Shown: piece after piece, positions 23,285 through 33,234 of the stretch | Layout of the letters: each line of letters opens with the position of its first letter | How positions within the stretch are numbered: the first letter of the stretch is position 1 | Assembly: GCA_008729055.1 (NCBI GenBank) | Contig: SDUX01000007.1 | Coordinates: 5,253,009 to 5,317,008, forward strand | From: Pyropia haitanensis | Lineage: Eukaryota > Rhodophyta > Bangiophyceae > Bangiales > Bangiaceae | Direction of reading: 5' to 3' | Length of the DNA stretch: 64,000 nt | Translations under genes and position numbers: made by a program | The notes under the pieces: model-generated | The model's input: only the letters and a program-made list of their open reading frames with translations | Told to the model about the DNA's origin: nothing | The model's database searches: none

Positions 23285-25984
23285 CTACACTGCCACCGCC
23301 CGCCGCCGCGCACACGTGCGCGCGACGGCGGCGAGGATGTCGGCCTCGAGCGCGGCCACGTCTACCACCAGCGGCCGGTCGCGGGCGCATCGAAACGCGT
23401 CGGGGCAGCCAACGCCCGCCGCGGGTTGCGCAATCCGCCACCCCAGCCGCGCCCCGCCCCCCCCCGCCCCGCTGCCGCCACCGCCACTGCCGCGGCCGCC
23501 GCCGCGGCCGCCGCTGCCGTAAACGCCTCGGACAGCCGCCCTCGCTGCGGCGGAGGAATAGGCGTTGGCGAGGGCCGTACACGCGACCGCGGAGCGATTG
23601 GCAGCGGCGGACGCTGCCCTCGTTGCGCCCGCGTCGACATTGCGAGCGCCCCCTTCTCCCTTGCCACTGCCGCCGCCGCTGTCCGCAGCACCCCCTAACC
23701 GCACGGCGGTCCGCCGCAAGCAGGACGTGTAGCCCGCCTCGTCCGGGAGAGCAAAGTGGAGGGAGTGGCCCACCCCAACCGCCGCCGTCAACGCCCCATA
23801 CGGCGGCGCGACCATCCCCCACGGGGATACTTCGAGGAGCTCCCCAGTGCCGGCCGGCAGGAATATCCCATTCGTCAGGCCCGCCCCGTGGGCACCCACG
23901 AGCACGTCCAGGTCCGCAACAGCCGCCTTTTGGCGACGGAAACCCGACACGTCAAAGCGTAGTACCGTCACGTTTAGGAAATGGTGCGCACGGAGGCGAC
24001 GCAGCAGGGCGCCCGCGTCGAGCAGTTCTCGGGGGGGTGGCCGCAACAGTAGACCCACCCTTGCAGCGCAAGAGGAAGCGGAAGGGGAGGGGACAGCCGC
24101 TGCTGCTGCCGCCTCTGCTGCCGCGCCCGCCACCACCGACCACAGTCGCGGTTGGGGCCTCAGCCATGGACGCATCGCCGTCGGCCGCGGCCGCGGAAGG
24201 GCGAGGGCGCGGAGGAACGGCGCGCCCGCCGGGAACAGCCCCGCTGGCAGACACGTGTACGGCAGCCCAGTGGATAGCACAGACCGGTACAGCACCGGCA
24301 GCGGACGGCCGGCAGTCGCGTCGGCCGATGGGGCGTCGACTCCCGTCGTTTGACCGGCCCGCCACAGCTGCACATCCACCGCATTAGCGCCAAAGCTGAC
24401 GTTCACCTGCGGAACGTGCCCCATGGCATCGGTAGACGGAGGAGCGGCGGGGGCCGTGCCAGACGTCAGGTCTGCCAGCAGCCCGCGCACCCACCTCCCC
24501 GCCGGGGTGCCAAGGAACCCCCCGAGCAGCTGGTCTTTGCCAGCCACAACCAGCCGCAGAGGTTCTCCTCCACCCTTACCCCCAAACGAGCACGCGGCAC
24601 CCTCTTCGGCCACCAGCCCGCCCGCGGTCTCGACGTGCGACACGCACGACACGTCCCCCGTCCATGACGGGAGGCGCGGGAAGGCAGCCGGCGCGGCGAG
24701 CGCCACCAGCACGTCGGAAATGAAGTGGGGCAGATGCTCCCGCGCGGGCGCAGACGCCACGTACAGGTCCCGCGCGGTGGAGCCATAGAGCGACCGCGAC
24801 AGCGGAGGGTACGGCGCGCCCTTTGGAGCGAACGTCAGCGGCGGTAGGCCACACAGGCGCAGGGATGCGAGCGTGCCGGGGCTGGCCATCCACGCCGGGA
24901 GCAGGAGGGAGCCGTTGGCATGGACGCCCACCCCGTGGAGGCGGCAAAACGTGACCTTGCCAAAGAGGGGAGACAGGCCGTCGCCGCCGCCACGGCTGCC
25001 GCCACCGTCCGCTCCGCCAGAGCGGCTGCGGCAAATGGACGACCCGGCGGCTGTGAGGTCGCCGACGGGCACTGGCGGGAGGGCGTGCATCTCGAGGGCT
25101 GTGCGGAGCGGAGTCGCGAGCGCACGCCCGCGCCTGCCGCCACCGCCGCCACCGCCAACGAGACCATCGTCGCTAGCATGCTGCGCGGTGAAGCGCGCCA
25201 CTTCTGCGTCCAGCGCCCTCTCGTCGGTCGCCACGTCGTCGGGGTCGTCCGTAGGGGGTTCGCTGGAGCGGGGACTCCCCACCTCCCCTCCCCCCTCGAA
25301 CACCAATGGAGACACCGCCCCCTCCGCACCGGTACGGTCAGTCGCCGGCACCGCCGCTATTGTCGTCGTTGCCGCCGCCGCCGTCGCCGCCGCTGCCGTC
25401 GCCGTCGCGGCCGCGGCCGCACGTCCGCTCTTCGCCACCGCAACCGCCTCCCCAAACGCGTTGCCCACCATCCGTAACGGCAGCGGCGGGCACAGCACCA
25501 CCGCCGCGAGCGCGACCGCGGCGACCGCCACACCCAGCGCTGTGTGCGTGGTGGCAGCAAAGGATCTGCCGCCCAGGCGACTGCGTCTGATGATGGCCAT
25601 CCACGAGGCGGTCGCGGCGGCGACGCCGCGGCAGCCCGCCGCCGCTGCCGCCACCGAAGCCGATGCCGCGACCGAAAAGGGAAGGGGCGCGCTGGCGGCG
25701 GTCGACGGGCCGAGGAGGGGGTAAGGAGAAGAGGGGGCGGCGGCGGCGGCCGCGTGAGCCGCGCATGTGCCGCCAGGGGCACTCCACATGGGGTCCCCCT
25801 CAGAAGGACATTGGCCAGGGGTGGCGCCCGCACCCCCACACGCCCATCCCCCCAGGCTGTCGCCCGTCGTCCGGGTGCGCTTCTTCTTGGCCACCCGCTC
25901 CCCACTGCCGCGGCGGTCATCGTCGCCGAAACATCCACCGGCGCAGGCGCGGCCGCAGCGTCGACAGGGGGAGTGGGGGTCCAT
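23285..25984 (-). CDS. GT61-type (DUF563) glycosyltransferase, type II membrane protein
   Basis: The frame gives 899 residues from the ATG at 25984. A later ATG at 25600 (MAIIRRSRLGGRS, 771 residues) sits just before the membrane segment ALGVAVAAVALAAVVL and gives the short cytosolic tail usual for Golgi enzymes, so it may be the true start. The lumenal part holds LPHFISDVLVALAAP, matching the H..F/W..D block of GT61 enzymes. It also holds the C-terminal signature DVLVGAHGAGLTNGIFLP followed by ELLEVSPWG (residues about 693-723), typical of the family that adds xylose, arabinose or GlcNAc to wall glycans or N-glycans. The acceptor is unknown. The final 70 residues before the end contain a Gly-rich linker. 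No intron is needed. Convergent with the gene at 19072. Confidence 0.8.
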   Translation of the reverse strand: MDPHSPCRRCGRACAGGCFGDDDRRGSGERVAKKKRTRTTGDSLGGWACGGAGATPGQCPSEGDPMWSAPGGTCAAHAAAAAAPSSPYPLLGPSTAASAPLPFSVAASASVAAAAAGCRGVAAATASWMAIIRRSRLGGRSFAATTHTALGVAVAAVALAAVVLCPPLPLRMVGNAFGEAVAVAKSGRAAAAATATAAAATAAAATTTIAAVPATDRTGAEGAVSPLVFEGGGEVGSPRSSEPPTDDPDDVATDERALDAEVARFTAQHASDDGLVGGGGGGGRRGRALATPLRTALEMHALPPVPVGDLTAAGSSICRSRSGGADGGGSRGGGDGLSPLFGKVTFCRLHGVGVHANGSLLLPAWMASPGTLASLRLCGLPPLTFAPKGAPYPPLSRSLYGSTARDLYVASAPAREHLPHFISDVLVALAAPAAFPRLPSWTGDVSCVSHVETAGGLVAEEGAACSFGGKGGGEPLRLVVAGKDQLLGGFLGTPAGRWVRGLLADLTSGTAPAAPPSTDAMGHVPQVNVSFGANAVDVQLWRAGQTTGVDAPSADATAGRPLPVLYRSVLSTGLPYTCLPAGLFPAGAPFLRALALPRPRPTAMRPWLRPQPRLWSVVAGAAAEAAAAAAVPSPSASSCAARVGLLLRPPPRELLDAGALLRRLRAHHFLNVTVLRFDVSGFRRQKAAVADLDVLVGAHGAGLTNGIFLPAGTGELLEVSPWGMVAPPYGALTAAVGVGHSLHFALPDEAGYTSCLRRTAVRLGGAADSGGGSGKGEGGARNVDAGATRAASAAANRSAVACTALANAYSSAAARAAVRGVYGSGGRGGGRGSGGGGSGAGGGGARLGWRIAQPAAGVGCPDAFRCARDRPLVVDVAALEADILAAVARTCARRRAVAV

Positions 25985-27147
25985 TCGGAGACTGAGAAGG
26001 TGCACTGGTGGTTGTGGCAGTGATGGGGGAAATGGCGACAAAAGCGCAAAAGCGGCTAGATAGGGGAGGTGGCGATCGGGGAGGGAGCAGCGGGAGGGTC
26101 GCTGCCGACCAACAGCGACCACTGCTGCACCGGCCGATCATACAGGCTGGCACGGCGGCGGCAGCGGTGGTAGTGGTAGCGGTAGTGGTGACGGCGGCGG
26201 TAGTGGTCGCGGCGGTGATGACGGCGATTATGGAAACGGCGGAAGTGGGTGCTACGCCACCGCGGGCGCACACGTCGCCACTTCCGCTGGCGCAGGTCAG
26301 CCAAACCGACCGCCCTCGAGGTCCTGCCCGGCAAACCATACGGTTCGAAGCGGCGACTGGCCAGGTTCCCACCAGGAAGGCATCTAGGCCGTGCGACAAC
26401 GCCGCCGCCGCCCACCACCGCCGTCCCCCTGGGCGGCGGAGGGGGCCACCTAGCCGAAGCCGCCGGCCCTCAGGTGAACGCCGGCGCCCGCCCGCCGTGA
26501 GCCGCCACACTCACTCACTGTCTGCCGCCGCATCCGCGGGGCCGCGGCATCGGTGGCTGGGAGGCTCGGTCCACGACGGGCGGGTCTCAGCGGCAGGGCG
26601 GCGTGGTTGCGAGCGCATGCCGACAGTACGGGGCAGAAGCGATGGCCCGCCCGCGGGCTGAGGGGCGGAAGTGGGGGGGGGGTGAAGGGGCGGGGTGGGG
26701 AGTGCGAGGCGGGCGCGGGACCGTCGGGAACGCAATGGGCACGCAGCGGGTGGCCGCTCGTCCGCGGGTGTCGACGTCCCCCGCCGAGAAAGCTCCTTGC
26801 AAAGGTAGCGGCAAGGAACAGCCGCGGTGGCCGACGCAGCCCTGCCGACAACGGGCATCACGTGGTAAAGCGATGACGACTGACAGAGATGCATCAAAAT
26901 TCCACCAAAGACATACTTCCGACGAATAAATACAGATCATTGCATGACGTGAATAAATACTGCTTGTCTTGCACTGCTGTCCGTTCTATTGCTAATCGCG
27001 CGCTAAATTAGTGGTTCTGTCCAGCATGAGGTCCACGGTCTGCGAGCACGACACACACTTTCCGAGACCACCTCCATCCACTCGCTTCCATTTCGGTCTC
27101 CCCCACTCTGGACGTGTGCCCCCCTCCCTGCCCTCCTCCACTGCCAT
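25985..27147. other. Intergenic, 5' flank of glycosyltransferase and of 27148 gene
   Basis: GGC/GGT-rich tracts lie at 26150-26240. An AT-rich island at about 26900-27010 has two AATAAATAC motifs (about 26926 and 26952). No coding frame has support. The stretch separates two divergently arranged genes, so it probably contains both promoters. Confidence 0.45.
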
Positions 27148-27645
27148 ATGGACGCTTCCACCTTCGACAATGAGTGGGAGGAGCAAGACTTTGAGACCGC
27201 TGAGGCGCGCCGCGAAGCCGCCGCCGCCCTCCATGACGCGGCACACCTGGCGCTGCTGGCGCTATCGGACGGCACCTCCATCCCGCGCACCCGCGCGTCG
27301 TTGCTCGCCGTCGTCGCCGGCGACGATCCGCCCGGCGGGGACGGGGACGCGTCGGCCGCGTCGCCGCCGCCCCCGCCGCCCCCGCCACCCGCTCTCGGTG
27401 GACGGCCGGTGTGCAGCCTGGACGAGCCGCTGCGGGTGGTGCTGAATGGGGGGTGGGAGCGTCGAAAGGGGCGCGGCCGCCGCCGGTCCGTACGGCGCCA
27501 CGGCCGCGGGGAGGGGGGGATGGTGGGCGGAGGGGATCCCATGCCGCGCAGGGACGGTGTGGGAGGGGGCGAGGGGGGCGAAGGGGCGTTGCCGCACCCG
27601 AATGATGCGGAAGCGTGGGCAGCGGCGCTGGACCCGCTGGGCTGA
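27148..27645 (+). CDS. Hypothetical 165-residue protein, acidic N-terminus
   Basis: The frame opens MDASTFDNEWEEQDF and continues with an amphipathic segment (EARREAAAALHDAAHLALLA). A Pro run, a GRPVCSLDEPLRVVLNGGW segment and a Gly/Arg-rich tail ending in DAEAWAAALDPLG follow. The ATG follows a pyrimidine-rich leader. The balanced composition of the first 60 residues and the structured last 15 support real coding, but I recognise no family. A frame change inside the Gly/Arg stretch cannot be excluded. Confidence 0.45.
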   Translation: MDASTFDNEWEEQDFETAEARREAAAALHDAAHLALLALSDGTSIPRTRASLLAVVAGDDPPGGDGDASAASPPPPPPPPPALGGRPVCSLDEPLRVVLNGGWERRKGRGRRRSVRRHGRGEGGMVGGGDPMPRRDGVGGGEGGEGALPHPNDAEAWAAALDPLG

Positions 27646-28788
27646 TGGGGGGAGATGACCGACCGGGGGGGGGGGGAGTGTGGGGAGAAGCGCTGGGCAG
27701 ATGGGAGGGTCGACGATGGGGGGGTAGGCGCTCGACGCCGCCAGTCAATCAGTTGGTGCCCCGGCGCGGGCGACATGGCAGCCGCGGCGGCGCGCCCGTG
27801 GCGAGCGAGGTGGGCAGCGCCGCCGTGGCGGGCGCTTTGGTGTTGCACGCAGTCCCGATGCGGGTGGCCCTCGCGCTCGTGCTGGTGCCATTCCTGGGCC
27901 CTAGCGTGCGCGGTGATGAAGCAAACTATGGCAGACCTGGGGGGCTGGCGCGACTGGAGCAAGCGGCTGTCCTTGACCGCCGGGGCCCTCTAGTAGGCGC
28001 GGGATGTCTGCGGGAATTGTCTGAGATCCTCCTATCTAGGTCGGGGTGTCAGGCAGTCGCCGCTCACGGCGGTCGGCCGGTTCTCACGCATGGGGGTAAC
28101 CAGCTTGCATACAGCCGTCCGAGCAGTCGCCTGGGGGAGTGCAATCCCGTGCCGCTCAGTGCGCGGCCCCGGATGGCAGGTGCTCGCGGCACTCCCCACT
28201 TGGGCCGCCGGCGGTCGTGTCGCTGGGGTGTTGTCCGGCCGTTGGCTGGTGGAGACCATCTCCTGAGCGACTGCCGCTTCGCCGTGTGAGCCACGGAAAC
28301 ATTGGCGCAGCTGACTCGATACGCCAGCGCAAAATACTCGAACATGTCGCACACACGACCAAGAGATGTTCCCAAAAAAAATGAGAGAAAAGACAAGACC
28401 AGACGACACATACAAGTTTGAACACAAAGAACAGGGCACAGAACGCAAACTGGAGATAAGGTGCAACAAGCTATCAAAAGACCGAAGCTCCGCCGCTGGT
28501 GCTACAGGCTGGCTCACCCACTGCCAAGGTACGGGATGGTAGAAGAGCGTCGTGGGTGCACAGAGGCTACAGACCGACGGCGCAAAGCCATGGACTGCCT
28601 GCCACGGACGAGTGCTAGAGGCGCAGGGCGCCCACCGACGGCCGCACACAAAACCAAACTCCGCGTCCAACGTCAACGACGCACCAACCAGCCGGGGTAG
28701 CGCGTGGGCCGCGTCCCACAGGCCTCCCAAAAAACCGTGACCGCAACAAGAACCTCCGCCGTGCGCAGCGCAGGTGGCGGCGGGCCCG
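27646..28788. other. Convergent intergenic region, no gene seen
   Basis: This lies between the hypothetical gene (+) and the A20/AN1 gene (-). It contains mixed-composition 3' flanks only. A minus-strand T-rich stretch lies at about 28370-28440. Confidence 0.45.
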
Positions 28789-30037
28789 TTAGATCTTGTT
28801 CACCTTGGCCGCCGCGACAAGCGGGTTTGCCCCCGCCAGCACCGACCGCGCGTGGGTCTTGTAGTCAAAGTCACAGCTGTGGTCCGCTGCCATCCGGTGC
28901 GCGCCGCAGTAGACGTAGCCGCACCGGCACGGTACGGCCGTCAGGCCCACCTTTTTCCGGCACGAGAAGCACCGCCTCTTGTCCTTTTGCACCTTGCGAG
29001 CCGGCAGGTCAGGCTGCTCGTCCGCAGCGGCTGCAGTGGCAGCCGTACCGGCCTCAGACGGGGCGGCCACGTCTGCCTCCGTCCTCGGGTACGTAGCCTT
29101 GCGCTTGAGTGCCGGCGGGGACGGTGGCGGCGCAATCTGAGTTGCCGAGGCCGACAGGTGGAGAGTTGCTGGCGGCGTCCCTGGAGCCGGTGTCGCCACA
29201 GCAGTCAACCGCGGGGGCGAGCCTGTCACGGCCGCCGCCGGGGCCTCGCCAGAGGCCATCGCATTGGAGGCAGCTTCCACAGCCGCTACTGCTTCGGCAA
29301 GCTTCGATGGTGGGGTCTTGGGGCGCAGGAATTGGTGACCGCCAGCCACACTTGGGGGCAGCAGCAGGTGGGGCGCACTCGCATCGGACATGCGAGGGGG
29401 CGGCGAACCCGACTTCACAGCAGCCGACGCTGCTGCAAGGGATGCCGCCGCGGCTGCCGCAGCCGCAGCCATGGAAGACGCAGCCGTTTCAGCCCCATTC
29501 TGTGGGTTCTCGTGCTTCTGGTGGTCCCGGAAGCACGTCGAGCACATGTTCAGCGTGGACGGCGTCCTGCACGTGCGAGAACGACCAAGACAAGCAACAG
29601 CAAGCGCAGATCATGAGAGGCAAACAATGTGGGGACCAGAAAACGCCGACAGGGAGAACAAGGCGAGTGGGGAACAGTTAGACATCGCACACCAACGAAG
29701 TGGGGATAGCAGGAACACAAGACTAGTATGCAGAACAGATCGACACAAGTATCGCCCGCCCAGAGCAACGTCTACCTTCCACACTATCTTCAACCCGGTG
29801 GACCATGCCATAGCTACCAGCACCATTACACCATCCCAGCACTACACCACTGGCCGAAAACGCTCGCACGCCTATTGAGAAACGAGCAGAACAGAAGCAG
29901 CCCGTCATTTTCTGCAAGTCTCAGTGAGGCCCTCACAGGCAGACGCAAGCATACCCGAAAAATCCACAGCCCTTGGAGCAAAGCACCCTGGGGGCGTTCG
30001 CATTCGCAGTCGAGTCGCTCGACTGGTTCTCAGCCAT
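28789..30037 (-). CDS. A20/AN1 zinc-finger stress-associated protein (ZFAND5/SAP type)
   Basis: Two exons on the minus strand: 30037-29955 and 29566-28789, with a 388-bp intron (donor GTATGC, acceptor TGCAG), giving 286 residues. Exon 1 (MAENQSSDSTANANAP) ends inside the A20 finger. The join makes LCSKGCGFFGTPSTLNMCS followed by TCFRDHQ, an exact CX3CX11CX2C A20 pattern. The C-terminal AN1 finger begins CFSCRKKVGLTAVPCRCG and ends H.....HSC, with the usual tail DYK...ANPLVAAAKVNKI. Residues between the fingers are Ala/Pro/Ser-rich. In plants and animals such proteins bind ubiquitin through A20 and act in stress signalling or proteasome delivery. The reading across the splice is so regular that I consider both exons secure. 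Confidence 0.92.
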
Positions 30038-32013
30038 GGTAAAGGCTCAAGGGGGGGGGGGGAACGGCCGAGTGGGCGGCGTGAGGAAGCGGCAAGACCA
30101 CAAGAAATCAAGGGAACCACCGGGCTTCCCTCCGCCGAGAGAAAGAGGAAGACAGAGGCGATCGGGCAGCACGGCCGCCAACACCAGGCTGCGGGCGAGA
30201 TGCTCGCCCCAGGCGTGAGGAAACCGGCGACGGTCACCTCTGCGTCCACAACCAACAAGGTGCAGGGGAGCGGATGTAGGGCCGAGTACACGGTCGCTCC
30301 CCTGCACGCGGGCCACCACACGCACGCCTCGGTCCTCGCACGCTGGCACGCCGCCCAGCCGCCGCACCCCCAAATATGAGAGACCCTCCCCCCTGCGTGG
30401 ACACTCCACAGGCGCGTGTGGCGTGAGGGGCGCGCACAGAGGGGTGGGTGGGCCCGAGCCTGGGCGGCGCTGGCGTTGCTTGGGACCGCGGCTGGCACGA
30501 AAGCTTGGGGGGGGGGGGGGGCCTGAAAGGGGGGCGTTGGCGTCAGGGGGGAGGACTGGCCGACTGCTCGCACGCCCGGCCCCTCTCGCTGCTGGCAGAG
30601 CACGCCACCCAAATCGAGCACAGCAATAGTCACCAATCTGGGCCAATACCCAACGTTAGGTAAACATCCCGAACCGGTCGCGTCATGGGGAGTCCCCCGG
30701 GCGGCCACGCACGGGTCGCGCTGTCGCCTCGGAGGAGTCCAGAGAGTGTCCCTGCCAGGCGAATTGCAGGGGACAGGTCGTCGCCACAACGAGGGCCACA
30801 CCAGCCAGTTGCGCTCGTTGGCACCAGATTCAGTCTAGCCTAAAACCAAAAGAGCACGCGCCGTGGCGGCTCCTTGAAGACCCACGGTTCGCTTCAGGTG
30901 TACTTGACACGTGTTAAAACAGACAATCTGGGTCGTCTTGGGAAGGCGTTGGCCCCTTTGCCTTGTCGTGTGCAGGCGGGGCGTTGACCGCGGACCCCAC
31001 CTCGCGACCTGCCGACACTCCCAGTGGCCAACCAGCTGTGGAAGGATTGCCTTGGACGTCCCAGTGAGGCTTTCTCGTACGCGGGGCACCGTGGGAGATT
31101 GCGAAGCGGAGTAGTCAAGCAATCTCCTGGATTGGCGATATAGAAATGAGTGTTGCCCACCGAGCTCTGATGTACTTACATCACTGTCTGCAACTGACGG
31201 CACAGCAATGTATTGTGAGCAGGTCTTCTGGATCTGTCTGGAGGGCAACAGACTGGTCGGGGTTTGTTTAGTTCACAGTTTGGATGCAAATTAATACCCA
31301 AAGATTCCGAACTTTGGACAGCTTCGGGTCGAACGTGCATAGCAGTGGAAAGTACGGATGATCGTTCCGCGATTGGGCCCCCCTCAACGACCTTTCCCGG
31401 GGTACCTTTCCCGGGCGAAAGGAACCAGGTTACTGCTGAGGCAGGAGCACACACGCCCGGAATGGGCAACTCAGTTCCTCTCCCAGGGGAAAGGTTGGAG
31501 AACCTTTCCCGGGAGGAGCCGGATAGCCCTTCCGGCGCCGTACTTGGCGAGACCTGCCTCCTGGGCTTGATGCAGTGGGAAGATTAGGCGTGCCCGATCC
31601 TCTAATAAGCTGCCCCTAATCCCCTAATGCGGTACCTTTCCCCTCAGGAACAACTTTGATCTGTCGCCACAACCCACATGCCGGCGCTTCCGGAGAGAGA
31701 AAGAGGCCCGTCCAGACCGAAACAAATATGCTGCATGAATGTTGGTGGGGATTTGGTGGCGGCTCGCTTTTTGCGAGTACTTGGCCGCGGGACCTTGCGT
31801 ACGACGATTTTTATGAATCAAGTTGAATGGAATCGTGTTAATGTCGGCGTCCCGTCGGTGCGCGCAACCAGCTTGACGACCGCCGACGCGACCGTCCTTC
31901 CCATCGACGGGGCCGCCCCAACGTTCCTGTCGTCCGCGCGCGTTGTTTCTTTTTGCTTTGGTTGTGCGTGTCTCGCTGGCGCTGGACGCGCCCTTGGATT
32001 CATCATGTGCGCC
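30038..32013. other. Intergenic between divergent A20/AN1 and eIF3h genes
   Basis: This is mixed-composition sequence carrying both 5' flanks. It includes the hairpin cluster near 31380-31620 (listed separately) and, just before the eIF3h start, a T-rich leader (TTTCTTTTTGCTTTGG at about 31948). A longer in-frame extension of eIF3h back to an ATG at 31678 exists but has no homology to the family. No other gene is supported. Confidence 0.5.
31487..31510. repeat. Perfect hairpin among repeated CTTTCCC/GGGAAAG motifs
   Basis: GGGAAAGGTT (31487-31496) and AACCTTTCCC (31501-31510) form a 10-bp stem with a 4-nt loop. The same CCTTTCCC(GGG) motif recurs nearby at about 31388, 31403 and 31626 and, inverted, at about 31416, so the 240-bp block is a nest of related inverted repeats. 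It lies about 500 bp upstream of the eIF3h start. Confidence 0.75.
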
Positions 32014-33234
32014 ATGACGGACCCAGTGCCTGAATCGCCGCCCCCGCCGGCGGATAAGGCCACGCCTGCTGAGGCTGCCGGCGCGGGCGCCCCGGCGGCG
32101 CCCCCCGTGGCGGCCGCCCGGCCGGTACGCGTTCCACCTTCTGCGGAAGCCCTTGCGGCCACAGCTGCAGCAGAGGCGGTGACCAAGAGCCTCCCTCCGA
32201 TCATCACCTCCCTGAGTGTGGCAGCCCTGCCGCTGATGAAGATTGTCAAGCACTGCGAGGACACATTCCCGCTGCCCGTTGCTGGCCAACTGCTGGGGAT
32301 GGATGTAGATCGGGTACTCGAGGTGACCAACTGCTATGGCTTTCCTGGTGCTGCAGGCCGGGGCGGCGGTGGGGAGGGCGCCAACCCTTTTGCAGACCCC
32401 ACCGGGGACGATGCGGCGGCTTGCACGGCCGCGCTGGACCAGAGCCAGTACCAAACCGACATGATGCGGTGCGTGCAGGAGGTGAACATTGATCCACAGG
32501 TGGTGGGATGGTACACGTCGACAGGCGCGTCGTGTGGCGCCTTCCTCACCCAGCAGTGGATTGAGACGCAGTTCTCTTACCAGAACCAGCTGCGCAATGC
32601 CGTCTGTTTGGTTCACGATCCCGTGCGTACGTCGGAGGGCACCCTGTGCCTGTCGGCGGTGCGCCTCACGGACGCCTTCATGGGCGTCTTTCGCCGCGGT
32701 GACTTTTCTTCTGCGGGCTTCTCGCTGGCCTCGGTGGACGCGACGCGCATCGTTTCTTCGGTGCCCATCACGCTGGCTACCACATCCCTGTCGTCGGCGT
32801 TGCTGGTGGACTGTGAGTACGCCCCCCCCTTCTCGGGCGCGGACGACGTGGAGCTGTCCCGCCTGGGCCTTAACGACCGGGCGGGGGTGGAGGCGAGCCT
32901 CGAGTATGCCATCGGGGAGCTGGATGGCATCACGCGGGAGCAGGGGCGGTACCCCTTCTTCCTCCGCTCCTACGTGCGGGCGTCGCCGGCGGTGGCGGAG
33001 AAGCTGCGGGCCAAGCGCCTGGCGGGCACTGACACGGGGCCGGTTGGGGCTGACGATGAGGAGACGGGCCTCGCGGGGCTGCTCGCATCCGAGTCTTCCC
33101 GTCTCGAGTCCAAGATGGTGATAGCCGAGCTCACCTCCGTGCTGGACACGGTCAAGCTGCTGGCGTCAGAGGAGATGGGCAAGCAGAGCTGTGTGGGGAG
33201 TTTGCAGACGCAAGACGTGCTGGGGGATGACTAA
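32014..33234 (+). CDS. EIF3H: Translation initiation factor eIF3 subunit h
   Basis: A single exon of 406 residues starts at GCCATGA (32014), chosen because homology begins soon after and the preceding 336 nt of open frame look like leader. An Ala/Pro-rich head is followed by the MPN domain, starting at about residue 75 (LPLMKIVKHCEDTFPLPVAG). Next come GQLLGMDVDRVLEVTNCYGFP and VGWYTSTGASCGAFLTQQW, then FSYQNQLRNAVCLVHDPV. These are hallmark eIF3h blocks. The zinc-binding JAMM residues are absent, as expected for this non-catalytic MPN subunit. The C-terminal half is helical and ends in LTSVLDTVKLLASEEMG. eIF3h is a peripheral part of the eIF3 octamer and, in plants, helps re-initiation after upstream reading frames. 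Length is close to the human protein (352) plus the head. Confidence 0.93.
   Translation: MTDPVPESPPPPADKATPAEAAGAGAPAAPPVAAARPVRVPPSAEALAATAAAEAVTKSLPPIITSLSVAALPLMKIVKHCEDTFPLPVAGQLLGMDVDRVLEVTNCYGFPGAAGRGGGGEGANPFADPTGDDAAACTAALDQSQYQTDMMRCVQEVNIDPQVVGWYTSTGASCGAFLTQQWIETQFSYQNQLRNAVCLVHDPVRTSEGTLCLSAVRLTDAFMGVFRRGDFSSAGFSLASVDATRIVSSVPITLATTSLSSALLVDCEYAPPFSGADDVELSRLGLNDRAGVEASLEYAIGELDGITREQGRYPFFLRSYVRASPAVAEKLRAKRLAGTDTGPVGADDEETGLAGLLASESSRLESKMVIAELTSVLDTVKLLASEEMGKQSCVGSLQTQDVLGDD

Noticed and set aside
31678..32013. 112-codon N-terminal extension of eIF3h
   Set aside because: The extra residues have no family counterpart, and the T-rich sequence just before 32014 looks like an untranslated leader.
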